A stretch of DNA of 34,688 bases from the NCBI GenBank assembly GCA_965603365.1, contig CBFDCR010000058.1:1-34688 (forward strand). Reading direction: 5' to 3'. This DNA comes from JAHELQ01 sp965603365 (GTDB lineage: Bacteria > Acidobacteriota > Aminicenantia > UBA2199). Numbering within the stretch: position 1 is the stretch's first letter; every line of letters begins with the position of its first letter. The translations under genes and the position numbers were made by a program. A model generated the notes under the pieces. The model was not told where the DNA came from and did not search any database. It worked only from the letters and a program-made list of their open reading frames with translations. Of this stretch, positions 22,557 to 29,596 are shown piece by piece.

Positions 22557-23819
22557 ATGGAAATGAGAAGGAGACTCGAAACGATTTTGTTAACAATCAT
22601 ATCCTATGAAGATTCGATTGCCCAGGATGATGAATTAGGGCTTTGGGGATTCTCCTTTGATCATCTTATTGAGAATCGGAAAATTTCACTTTCAGACAAG
22701 CAAAGAAATAAAATCATATCTGATTTAGAAGGGAGGCTGAATCGAGTTGCAGTTGACGCAAATCCCGATCCTTTTGTTGCTGAAGCTGCGGCTATACGCC
22801 TGGCCAGCTATTACAAGAGGCAAAATCAGCCTGAAAAGCTCAGAGAGGCATTATTGAAATATGGGAATAGTTTTCTCAAAGTATCAGAAACAGCATCTGC
22901 ATTAGTTGGTTCGGCCTGGCTACAAAAAGTGTACTCGACATATTTAAATTTTGGATTAAAATCAGATGCAGACTCAATTGCAACCGTATTAAGAAAAATT
23001 AACCAAAGGTCACCCCAGGAGCTTAAAAAAGTCTCACATAAAATGGAAATTCCAGCAGAAAAAATAGAAAAACATATCTCTTCAATGCTTGAGGGTGATT
23101 TTGCTCAAGTATTATCAAGGATTGCATTTTGTTATATCCCCAAACGTGGTGAAGCAGAAGATCAAGTTAAAGAACTATCCGGGAAGTTCGTGTTACAGTA
23201 TTTAGTCAAAACTGTTATCCAGGACTACAAAGGACGCCCTGTAGCCCAGATTGGTCCTGTTAAAGATGACTTAGAAGGACATATAGTAAGACAGATATCA
23301 CAGAATATGTCCTTTTTATCTTTTTTTCTTCGTGCTGTGATAGACCGATTCAAAGAAAAATTCTCGCCATCCGATGAAGATTTAGTTAAATATTTATACG
23401 AATCCCCGTTTTTTGCTGAAGATAAAAAAGAGATTATTTCAAAGGGGCTTAAGGCTTATTTGGACGAAGATTATCTTGTGGGAGTCCACCTTCTAATCCC
23501 TCAAATTGAAGATTCTCTCCGTAATATTATAGAAAAATCTGGTGGTATTGTCTATAAACCCGGAAGAAGCGGAGGATTCAATCTGAAAACCTTTGATGAA
23601 ATTCTTCGAGATAAAATAATGACGGATGTTTTTAACGAGGACATTGTATACTACTTAAGAGTGCTATTTACAGATCCACGTTGCTGGAACCTTAGAAATG
23701 CAGTGTGTCACGGGCTTATCCCAGGACAACAATTTACTTCTGAAATTGCAGATCGGGTCTTTCATGGCCTTCTTCTTCTTGGTCAAGTGCGACCTCAAAA
23801 GGATAGAAACTCTGAATAA
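22557..23819 (+). CDS. HEPN-like DUF4209 protein
   Basis: A 420-residue, mostly helical soluble protein. Near the C-terminus it has CWNLRNAVCHGL, an RNxxxH motif (Arg380, His385) typical of HEPN RNases and of the DUF4209 family. The preceding GGIVYKPGRSGGFNLKTFDEIL and YYLRVLFTDPRCWNLRN also fit DUF4209. HEPN proteins are metal-independent ribonucleases common in abortive-infection systems. The gene has its own promoter and is flanked by transposase remnants and toxin-antitoxin scars, which supports a defence role by context only. No partner gene is adjacent. Confidence 0.75.
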   Translation: MEMRRRLETILLTIISYEDSIAQDDELGLWGFSFDHLIENRKISLSDKQRNKIISDLEGRLNRVAVDANPDPFVAEAAAIRLASYYKRQNQPEKLREALLKYGNSFLKVSETASALVGSAWLQKVYSTYLNFGLKSDADSIATVLRKINQRSPQELKKVSHKMEIPAEKIEKHISSMLEGDFAQVLSRIAFCYIPKRGEAEDQVKELSGKFVLQYLVKTVIQDYKGRPVAQIGPVKDDLEGHIVRQISQNMSFLSFFLRAVIDRFKEKFSPSDEDLVKYLYESPFFAEDKKEIISKGLKAYLDEDYLVGVHLLIPQIEDSLRNIIEKSGGIVYKPGRSGGFNLKTFDEILRDKIMTDVFNEDIVYYLRVLFTDPRCWNLRNAVCHGLIPGQQFTSEIADRVFHGLLLLGQVRPQKDRNSE

Positions 23820-23861
23820 TAGTTGAACAAAATAGATCAAATAGTTGGCGCACAGTTAAGC

Positions 23862-23877
23862 TGTCCCCTAACGGCCC
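23862..23877 (+). repeat. 16-bp direct repeat, left copy
   Basis: TGTCCCCTAACGGCCC is identical to 24159-24174; both copies are preceded by GCACA at 8-12 nt. Together they bracket the RelE scar. Confidence 0.75.
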
Positions 23878-23932
23878 AATAAATCCAACTTTGCAAGATC
23901 TGTCCCCACTTCCGAATTCTGTCATTATTGGG

Positions 23933-23961
23933 TTGACATTTTTAAGGTTTTTTAATATATT
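23933..23961 (+). promoter_or_regulatory. Promoter of the former relBE-type locus
   Basis: TTGACA (23933-23938), 17-nt spacer, TATATT (23956-23961). The imperfect palindrome at 23967-23988 covers the start site, as in autorepressed toxin-antitoxin operons. Confidence 0.65.
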
Positions 23962-23966
23962 TTGTA

Positions 23967-23988
23967 TGTAGACATAATTGTGACTACA
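23967..23988. promoter_or_regulatory. Candidate operator palindrome
   Basis: TGTAG-(12 nt)-CTACA; overall 18 of 22 positions are symmetric. It lies at the transcription start of the promoter just upstream, the usual place for an antitoxin operator. Confidence 0.5.
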
Positions 23989-24014
23989 AGTATATTCGAG
24001 GAGGTACTGATTAA

Positions 24015-24143
24015 TTCTACCGGTTTGCGGCTCAGTACCGGATCAGAATCGGGGACTATAGAGTACTCTACGATATAGACGATAAAAGAAAAATCGTATG
24101 GATCTTAGCCCTACGAAAAAGAGGCGAGAGAACTTACAAATGA
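24015..24143 (+). pseudogene. RelE/ParE toxin C-terminal fragment
   Basis: A 42-codon open stretch reads FYRFAAQYRIRIGDYRVLYD and continues to ALRKRGERTYK before TGA. This is the C-terminal third of RelE/ParE toxins, with the conserved RIGDYRVLYDID strand and the terminal R..Y. It is preceded in frame by TAA at 24012-24014, and an intact GAGGAGG ribosome site lies at 23998-24004 but with no usable start. The antitoxin and the first half of the toxin are gone. A deletion appears to have joined the promoter and ribosome site to the toxin's 3' end. Confidence 0.75.
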
Positions 24144-24158
24144 TGGAGCCGCACAATT

Positions 24159-24174
24159 TGTCCCCTAACGGCCC
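24159..24174 (+). repeat. 16-bp direct repeat, right copy
   Basis: TGTCCCCTAACGGCCC, identical to 23862-23877, 297 bp apart. The TGTCCCC-type words recall RAYT-associated repeats. Confidence 0.75.
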
Positions 24175-24206
24175 CCCCCTTAGGACGGCAATAATTGACA
24201 AAAAGA

Positions 24207-24395
24207 GATAAACGATGTTCATTTAGAGATAAACGTTTATCTCGATGGGATAAATGATTATCTTCATGAGATAAACGATGGTGTCCAGAAGATAAACGAT
24301 GCTCCTCGAGAGATAAACGATGGTGTTCGGAAGATAAACGATGCTCTTCGAGAGATAAACGTTTATCTCTGAGAGATAAACGATGCACTTCCGGG
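24207..24395 (+). repeat. 21-bp tandem array B (9 units)
   Basis: Nine uninterrupted 21-bp units, each starting GATAAA; seven start GATAAACGATG or GATAAATGATT-like, and two (units 2 and 8) contain the perfect palindrome GATAAACGTTTATC. Tails alternate between two types, giving a 42-bp higher-order unit (units 4-5 and 6-7 differ at only three positions). The minus strand is open across it (24134-24547) as heptapeptides of the form HRLSxEE, without a ribosome site or homology. I treat it as a repeat array, not a gene. Confidence 0.92.
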
Positions 24396-24649
24396 CAGCT
24401 CAATTGCAGTTCAAAACTGCTAAATCGCGGTTCCAGGCAGCAAAATTGGTAAGGAATTGTCGTCTGGTATGTAAATACATACATTGCTAAATTTTCATGA
24501 TCTCTGGGTGACGCTACCGCATCATGAACGACTGTCCCGTTTATCACTCGGCCACTTCATCCTTTTACTGAGCAGTGAAATTAAGGGACAACCCAATTTT
24601 ATCCCCCTAATTATACTTTTCGGAATAAAAGTAGATTAATAGATTCGTG
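24396..24649. other. Intergenic stretch, no gene seen
   Basis: Contains short inverted words such as TCAATTGCAGTTCAAAACTGC and GTATGTAAATACATAC (a palindromic core near 24468-24483). No supported coding region. Confidence 0.45.
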
Positions 24650-24862
24650 TCAATGAAGGCACGGTCTGTCATAGATCTCTTCCCGGTTGAATTTGAAATT
24701 TTTGGTCTTGAGGCGCACTTTGTCCTTTAAAAGGGAATGGCCCTGCTTTCCCCTTTTTTCTCTGCCAAAAAATATGACCTTTATTCTGGCAGATTGAATA
24801 TTTACATCTTCCCAGAGAGTGATCTTCCTGTTTTCGTAAATACCATCAACCACTATTTCCAT
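24650..24862 (-). CDS. DUF104/AF2212-like antitoxin, orphan
   Basis: A 70-residue protein whose N-terminus (MEIVVDGIYENRKITLWEDV) is a typical AbrB-like DUF104 antitoxin fold, and whose C-terminus (FKFNREEIYDRP) resembles toxin-wrapping tails of VapB-like antitoxins. ATG 24862 is chosen because GGAGG lies 8 nt upstream; the frame is open to 24919. The usual PIN-domain toxin should follow at coordinates below 24650, but only non-coding sequence and array B are found. It may be a solitary survivor of a deleted module or may act on toxins elsewhere. Confidence 0.7.
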   Translation of the reverse strand: MEIVVDGIYENRKITLWEDVNIQSARIKVIFFGREKRGKQGHSLLKDKVRLKTKNFKFNREEIYDRPCLH

Positions 24863-24881
24863 TGCCTTAACCTCCACCTTT

Positions 24882-24910
24882 ACTATAATACCATTTAATC
24901 TACATGTCAA
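24882..24910 (-). promoter_or_regulatory. Near-consensus promoter of the DUF104-like antitoxin
   Basis: Minus strand TTGACA (24910-24905), 17-nt spacer, TATAGT (24887-24882). The strong hexamers argue that the orphan antitoxin is still expressed. Confidence 0.75.
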
Positions 24911-24924
24911 TATCCCCATTCCCC

Positions 24925-25275
24925 TTATATCCCGTGTACTTTGCGGGTTTCGAGAATTTGTTTAATGTGGATTTCCAGGTGCTGGATTTGCCAGTTGAGC
25001 ATTTCAGCCACGGTAAAGGCTTTTTCCTCGTATTTGTCAACGGTCTGGGTGATGAGAACGCTTCGTTCCCGGGCGTCGGGCAGGGCAGTGGTGGCAGCCA
25101 TGGTTACCGTCTCAAATCCACCCCTGCCAATGGGCTTTGTCCGGTCATTGGTGTAATCCTCGAATCCTTCGGAAAGTAACTCTGCCAGCCAGCACGTTAA
25201 ACCCGGCTGCCCCCTGGTCTCGCCAAACAAGCGGTCAACCACTTCCCTTCCTGGTGGACCTTCCCATTGATGAAC
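24925..25275 (-). pseudogene. AAA-ATPase-like protein fragment with foreign tail
   Basis: The minus strand contains REVVDRLFGETRGQPGLTCW followed by LAELLSEGFEDYTNDRTKPI and AATTALPD, matching the middle of the AAA-ATPase-like / PD-(D/E)XK proteins abundant in anaerobes (DUF1703 group). Neither the P-loop nor the nuclease domain is present, and an in-frame TGA lies just upstream near 25276. After ALPD the sequence no longer fits the family and continues as TVDKYEEKAFTVAEMLNWQI to a stop at 24925. It appears to be a chimera of two gene scraps. Confidence 0.55.
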
Positions 25276-25383
25276 GGATCAGGATGGCCAAACTGAGCCG
25301 CAAGTTCGTGGATTTTATCGACCGGGCTCTGTCATCGGAGCCCGGGGCTCCCCTACCTTCCCCAGGGAGATGGAAATTGACCC

Positions 25384-25488
25384 TTTTTGCCCCTCAATCA
25401 CCCCTTCGAGCTCCGATATCGACCCCCTGGGGCATAGATCGCGACCCTTTTGGCTCCGACATCACAGCCTCGAGCTCCGATATCGGTC
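25384..25488 (-). repeat. 21-bp tandem array C (5 units)
   Basis: Read on the minus strand, consecutive 21-bp units span 25488-25468, 25467-25447, 25446-25426, 25425-25405 and 25404-25384. Units 1 and 4 share CGATATCGGAGCTCGA, unit 2 shares GAT-TCGGAGC in register, and units 3 and 5 are degenerate. The period is exactly 21 as in arrays A, B and D, but the sequence is unrelated. No gene is supported. Confidence 0.75.
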
Positions 25489-25510
25489 CCTTTTCACCCC
25501 ATATTAAGGG

Positions 25511-25545
25511 AAAGGCAGTCCCGGTTTTTGAGGGGGACTGCCTTT
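25511..25545 (-). terminator. Strong hairpin terminator downstream of the cysteine protease gene
   Basis: AAAGGCAGTCCC (25511-25522) pairs perfectly with GGGACTGCCTTT (25534-25545), a 12-bp stem with an 11-nt loop. It lies 32 nt beyond the protease stop codon. The symmetric A/T ends could let it act in both directions. Confidence 0.75.
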
Positions 25546-25576
25546 ACTTCTGATATACAGTATTTTTTTGTTAAGT

Positions 25577-28474
25577 CTACTGGATGACCACTGTATAGTC
25601 TTCGACTTCGCCGTAGGAGAATACTTCGCAGGGTGCCGGGAAGTTATTTCTCTTCACCGTGACGCGCATCCTGGTGGTCACATTCAGGCCGGAGGGAACA
25701 TTGAACGATCCGTAGCAGTAATTGTTCCACAGACCCGATGAGACGACCCGTTCGCCGGAATCGTCAAAATCGCCGTCGTTATTGAAGTCGATCCAGACCC
25801 TAAACCCGGAAGTATTGGAATCCCCTTTCTCGATGCGATAGGAGCACGAACCGCCGGAAGTCATATTCACGGTCTTGCTGGTGAAATCGGTATAGCCGGC
25901 CGCTCCCGAGGCGTTTGAAAAGGAACCGAATTCCACGTAATCGATGTAGGTAGCCGCACTCTGTCCATAGGAATCACAATAAGGTGAACTACCGCTCTCT
26001 GAGAAGTTGGCGGTCACGGTCTTGTGGGCGTTCATGGTGATGGTGGTGGGGTTTGTGGAACCGCTCAAATCACCGCTCCAGTTGTCAAACTGCCAGCCGG
26101 AGGCAGGATTGGCCGTCACGGTTACCACCGTACCTTCATTATATGTGCCGCCCGGGGGATCGAGGGTGATGCTGCCCTGGCCCACGGTGTTGGTGGTCAG
26201 GGTATATTGGGTCGGCGTACCGCCCGGGGTGTAGGTGGCATAGATGGAGTAGATATAATTGGCCTGTGTACCGCTGCCATAGGTAACGGGCATGCCGCCG
26301 GACCAGCCCACACCTGCATCCACCCGGCCGGGGGAACCGGTTTCAAAGGCAATCCCCGGGTTCGACTCATAGACCCAGGCCAGCCAGATGGTGGTACTGC
26401 CGGCCACAAACACGGGACTTTGCAGGTTAACGGTCTGCCAACCGGTGCTGCCGCTGACCGGGGTAGTGGGCGTAACAGCCAGCCTGTTGGCCGGGGACCC
26501 CTCGCCGTTGTATACGGCCAGGATCATACTGCCGCCGCCGCTGTTGTGGTACATGGTAATACTGGTGATGGTACCGTTTTCCGGCATAGTATAGGGCACG
26601 GCCCGGCGGTTGGCAACGGTGGTCGAGCTGCCAAATACACTGGTGTTGCCCACAATTTGGGTCGTACCGGTTTCCGAGAACGTAGCGGTCACGCTCTTAG
26701 CGGAGTTCATGGTGATGGTGGTGGGGTTTGTGGAACCGCTCAAGTCACCGCTCCAGTTGTCAAACTGCCAGCCGGAGGCAGGATTGGCCGTCACGGTTAC
26801 CACCGTACCTTCATTATATGTGCCGCCCGGGGGATCGAGGGTGATGCTGCCCTGGCCCACGGTGTTGGTGGTCAGGGTATATTGGGTCGGCGTACCGCCC
26901 GGGGTGTAGGTGGCATAGATGGAGTAGATATAATTGGCCTGTGTACCGCTGCCATAGGTAACGGGCATGCCGCCGGACCAGCCCACACCTGCATCCACCC
27001 GGCCGGGGGAACCGGTTTCAAAGGCAATCCCCGGGTTCGACTCATAGACCCAGGCCAGCCAGATGGTGGTACTGCCGGCCACGAACACGGGACTTTGCAG
27101 GTTAACGGTCTGCCAGCCGGTGCTGCCGCTGACCGGGGTAGTGGGCGTTACAGCCAGCCTGTTGGCCGGGGACCCCTCGCCGTTGTATACAGCCAAAATC
27201 ATACTGCCGCTGCCGCCGTTGTGGTACATGGTTATGCTGCCGATGGTGCCGTCTTCCGGCATGGTATAGGGCACGGCCCGGCGGTTGGCAACGGTGGTAT
27301 TACTGGAAAATACCGTGTCGTTACCGACAAAGGGAAGAACTTCGGTCACGGTAATATAATCGGTTTTGGTCTCCGTATCCTGACCGAATGCATTGGCGGC
27401 GGTTAAAGTGACATTATAGACCCCTGCCGTATTATAAGTAACCGTTGGATTCTGGGACGTGCTGGTGGAGGGATTGCCGCCGGGGAAGGACCAGGACCAG
27501 GAAGAGGGAATGTTGATGGATGTATCCGTGAAGGTAACGCTCTGTCCCTGGCTGATAGTGGTGGCACTGGCGGTAAAATCGGCCACCGGCGGCAGGTTGG
27601 TATTGGTGGTGAAATACTGGGAGGCGGAGTAATTGGAGCTGCCGGAGGTGCAGACGGTCTTGACCTGGAATTCATATTGCGAGGCCGGGGAGAGGCCGGA
27701 AATCGCCACCGAAGTGGCGGAGGTGGTGTCGGTGGTCCAGGTGCTTAAGGATGTTTTTTTATACCGGTACTCATAATAGTCGGCCGAGGCCACCGCGCCC
27801 CAGGAGAGAGTGGCGGATGTATCGGTTATATTGGCGGCGTCTAAATTTTGCGGAACCGGACAGGTAGGACCGGGGTTTAAGGTGATCACATTGGTATGGG
27901 TCCAGGTCCGGCCGCTGATGGTGCTGCCGAAGGGGTCATAACCATAGCCTTCACCGTACCAGGGGTCCATATAGTACAGGTAACCATTCTGGTAACCGTG
28001 GCCGACGATAAAGTGACCGGGAGAGTAGATGCGGATCACAAAGGGACGGCCAGCCGCGATCTCGGCAGCCGTTTCGCTTGCGGTCAACATGCGGGCGATA
28101 CCGTAATTGTCGATAGATGGGTTGCCGATGGTGGTGGGCATGTCGATCAGGATCATTTTAATACTTCCGTCATCGGGGTCGTAATTGTAATTCCAGTAGT
28201 TGCAGGCCCAGCCCGGCGTACTGGAGGGTAAACAGCAGTCTACGGAGCCGAAGTCGTGGAAGGTGGAATGGGTCCTGGTATATTCGGCAATTTCACATTG
28301 TTGATAATCATTGCCATAGTACTGGAGAACCGACCAACTGGAGCCGGCCCAACACCACTGGTCATACTCCTGGGTACATTCCGGGACATCCAGTACCTGG
28401 GAAAAGCCTGATGCCGGCACCAAAAGGAGCAGAAAAAAAACTAAAATTAAGTTTATATTTTTAAAAATCTTCAT
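25577..28474 (-). CDS. Secreted papain-like (C39-like) cysteine protease with FN3, PKD, duplicated InlB-type and GEVED domains
   Basis: A 965-residue exported protein. Order: signal peptide (1-25, ending ASGFSQ); papain-like protease (~30-200) with catalytic Cys41 in QEYDQWCWAGSSW, His154 in SPGHFIVGHGY and Asp170 in YYMDPWYG; FN3 (~205-292); PKD (~294-380); two copies of a ~225-residue module made of a beta-sandwich and a divergent InlB/bacterial repeat (TLDPPGGTYNEGTVVTVTA); and a C-terminal GEVED domain (IDFNNDGDFDD, then GEVEDYTV). The protease region has several extra cysteines, likely disulfides. ATG 28474 has AAGGAG 7 nt upstream. It follows a small secreted protein gene by 29 nt. Likely role: extracellular protein degradation or surface adhesion. 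Confidence 0.88.
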   Translation of the reverse strand: MKIFKNINLILVFFLLLLVPASGFSQVLDVPECTQEYDQWCWAGSSWSVLQYYGNDYQQCEIAEYTRTHSTFHDFGSVDCCLPSSTPGWACNYWNYNYDPDDGSIKMILIDMPTTIGNPSIDNYGIARMLTASETAAEIAAGRPFVIRIYSPGHFIVGHGYQNGYLYYMDPWYGEGYGYDPFGSTISGRTWTHTNVITLNPGPTCPVPQNLDAANITDTSATLSWGAVASADYYEYRYKKTSLSTWTTDTTSATSVAISGLSPASQYEFQVKTVCTSGSSNYSASQYFTTNTNLPPVADFTASATTISQGQSVTFTDTSINIPSSWSWSFPGGNPSTSTSQNPTVTYNTAGVYNVTLTAANAFGQDTETKTDYITVTEVLPFVGNDTVFSSNTTVANRRAVPYTMPEDGTIGSITMYHNGGSGSMILAVYNGEGSPANRLAVTPTTPVSGSTGWQTVNLQSPVFVAGSTTIWLAWVYESNPGIAFETGSPGRVDAGVGWSGGMPVTYGSGTQANYIYSIYATYTPGGTPTQYTLTTNTVGQGSITLDPPGGTYNEGTVVTVTANPASGWQFDNWSGDLSGSTNPTTITMNSAKSVTATFSETGTTQIVGNTSVFGSSTTVANRRAVPYTMPENGTITSITMYHNSGGGSMILAVYNGEGSPANRLAVTPTTPVSGSTGWQTVNLQSPVFVAGSTTIWLAWVYESNPGIAFETGSPGRVDAGVGWSGGMPVTYGSGTQANYIYSIYATYTPGGTPTQYTLTTNTVGQGSITLDPPGGTYNEGTVVTVTANPASGWQFDNWSGDLSGSTNPTTITMNAHKTVTANFSESGSSPYCDSYGQSAATYIDYVEFGSFSNASGAAGYTDFTSKTVNMTSGGSCSYRIEKGDSNTSGFRVWIDFNNDGDFDDSGERVVSSGLWNNYCYGSFNVPSGLNVTTRMRVTVKRNNFPAPCEVFSYGEVEDYTVVIQ
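26030..27297 (-). repeat. 675-bp near-identical tandem duplication inside the protease gene
   Basis: Sequence from about 26030 to 26620 recurs at an offset of exactly 675 bp (26705 to about 27295), that is 225 codons, with only scattered differences. The copies encode the beta-sandwich plus InlB-type module. Such near-identity indicates recent duplication or gene conversion. Confidence 0.9.
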
Positions 28475-28503
28475 GGTTCTTCTCCTTATTTTTTCTTGCC
28501 GGT

Positions 28504-29151
28504 TTACTGTTCCTCGACCGGAGGCCTCAGCACCATTGAGCGACACTCCTTTATCTTCCATAGTGGAAGACCGTCGGCGCCGATGCTGTCGGCAACACCT
28601 AAATCCAGCAGTACTCTAGCCGCAGATTCCATAGGGATAACCAGACCTTCCGGTTTCGAGCCCGGTGCCCGGTCAAACTGTACATAATCGCAGCTCATTT
28701 CAAAATCCCTGATGATCCTGCCGCCAGAGGGCTTAGCCCGGCCCTCCTCTCTTTCCAATGCGCCCAATTCCATTGCTAAACCGGCCCCGCCGAAACCGGC
28801 GAATTTCCATTCACCGTCAACCCGGGTTAATCTCAGCAGCGCCCGGTTTTCGCCGTCAACGGTGACCGGAACCCGCCAATAACCGGTGGGCTCTTCAGTC
28901 TGCATCGAATACTCCTGGTAGGGTATGCCTAAGCGTGCCCTCTTGAATTCATCCCTGTTGTTAAAACCATACCGATCTTCGTTATTCAGGGGCATAAATT
29001 CCAGGATTTGCGGCAGCTCTTTCAAGGCAAAGGCGTACATCTTCTCAATCGACACCCGATTGTCCGATTGGCCGAAAGCAGCCGCGCAGAAAAAAGAGAG
29101 AATGAATAACACCAAAGTAACGTTTAGGACTTGTTTCACTCCACATTTCAT
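28504..29151 (-). CDS. Secreted hypothetical protein
   Basis: A 215-residue protein with a clear signal peptide (about residues 1-27, hydrophobic VTLVLFILSFFCAAAFG). The mature part is mixed alpha/beta with WRVPVTVDGENRALLRLTRVDGEWKFAGFG and contains no motif I recognise. GGAGG lies 5-6 nt before ATG 29151. The gene ends 29 nt before the protease start on the same strand, so the two are probably co-transcribed; a chaperone, propeptide or inhibitor role for the protease is possible but unproven. Confidence 0.75.
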   Translation of the reverse strand: MKCGVKQVLNVTLVLFILSFFCAAAFGQSDNRVSIEKMYAFALKELPQILEFMPLNNEDRYGFNNRDEFKRARLGIPYQEYSMQTEEPTGYWRVPVTVDGENRALLRLTRVDGEWKFAGFGGAGLAMELGALEREEGRAKPSGGRIIRDFEMSCDYVQFDRAPGSKPEGLVIPMESAARVLLDLGVADSIGADGLPLWKIKECRSMVLRPPVEEQ

Positions 29152-29248
29152 TGTTTCCTCCGTTTTTAAAATTTGAGAATAATTTTGATCTTACCGGTTG
29201 GCCCCGTTCTGAACATTCACGCGTTCACGATAGCCGGGGCAAACATAG

Positions 29249-29305
29249 TCAAAGAAATTTGGATAAAACGACTTGCTTTCTTTTCAGGTAATTACCCGGA
29301 CACAT
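29249..29305 (-). CDS. Possible 18-residue leader peptide
   Basis: ATG 29305 is preceded by AAAGGAGG at ideal spacing and by TATAAT about 22 nt further up; the frame encodes MCPGNYLKRKQVVLSKFL then TGA. It lies ahead of the secreted-protein/protease pair on the same strand. It could be a leader peptide, or a start site left after a gene was lost. Confidence 0.35.
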   Translation of the reverse strand: MCPGNYLKRKQVVLSKFL

Positions 29306-29361
29306 AGCAAACCTCCTTTTTCTAAGAATTATATCTTAACTTTTCGAATTTCTAAAGGTGC

Positions 29362-29445
29362 CCGTCCGAGGGGGTCAAAACCCTGTAGGGGCGGGTCAAC
29401 TATCCGTAGGGAGGGGTGAAAGTTGCGTAGGGGGGGTAATTTTCA
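29362..29445 (+). repeat. 21-bp tandem array D (4 units), G-rich
   Basis: Units start at 29362, 29383, 29404 and 29425. Each has a C-x-GT core followed by G-runs and T (for example CCGTAGGGAGGGGTG), then a variable AT-richer tail. Four or more G-tracts occur within 60 nt, so the plus strand might form a G-quadruplex. Same period as arrays A-C, different sequence. The rest of the 29152-29506 gap holds only the possible leader peptide and the tRNA promoter. Confidence 0.75.
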
Positions 29446-29466
29446 GGATTTGGGTTCGGGTTTGAG

Positions 29467-29495
29467 TTGACAGAATGATGGACCTCTGGTAAAAT
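29467..29495 (+). promoter_or_regulatory. Promoter of tRNA-Ser
   Basis: TTGACA (29467-29472), 17-nt spacer, TAAAAT (29490-29495), with the tRNA 5' end 12 nt later. Confidence 0.8.
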
Positions 29496-29506
29496 TTAAC
29501 TTTGCC

Positions 29507-29596
29507 GGAGGGATGGCAGAGCGGTCGAATGCGGCGGTCTTGAAAACCGTTGACCCTTCACGGGGTCCGTGGGTTCGAATCCTACTCCCTCCGCCA
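29507..29596 (+). tRNA. tRNA-Ser (anticodon TGA)
   Basis: A 90-nt type II tRNA: acceptor stem GGAGGGA (29507-29513) with TCCCTCC (29586-29592), discriminator G, and encoded CCA. The anticodon arm is CGGTCTTGAAAACCG with anticodon TGA, there is a long variable arm (GACCCTTCACGGGGTC) and a GGTTCGAATCC T arm. The 3' CCA directly abuts the stop codon of the convergent ATP-grasp gene. Confidence 0.96.

Noticed and set aside
24207..24395. Array B as a CRISPR array
   Set aside because: Units are only 21 bp with conserved cores of about 11 bp and no spacer of 25-40 nt; no cas genes are nearby.
24134..24547. 137-codon minus-strand ORF across array B as a gene
   Set aside because: It is open because the 21-bp period preserves frame; there is no ribosome site, and most of it is the repeat. 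Kept as a repeat instead.
25137..25553. Plus-strand ORF with VDLPIDERIRMAKLSRKF-like segment
   Set aside because: The segment looks protein-like, but it matches nothing I recognise, the frame runs through array C and the terminator, and there is no ribosome site.
26024..27406. 460-codon plus-strand ORF opposite the protease gene
   Set aside because: It is antisense to a well-supported multi-domain protein, is open because of the GC-rich duplicated DNA, and shows no family motif.
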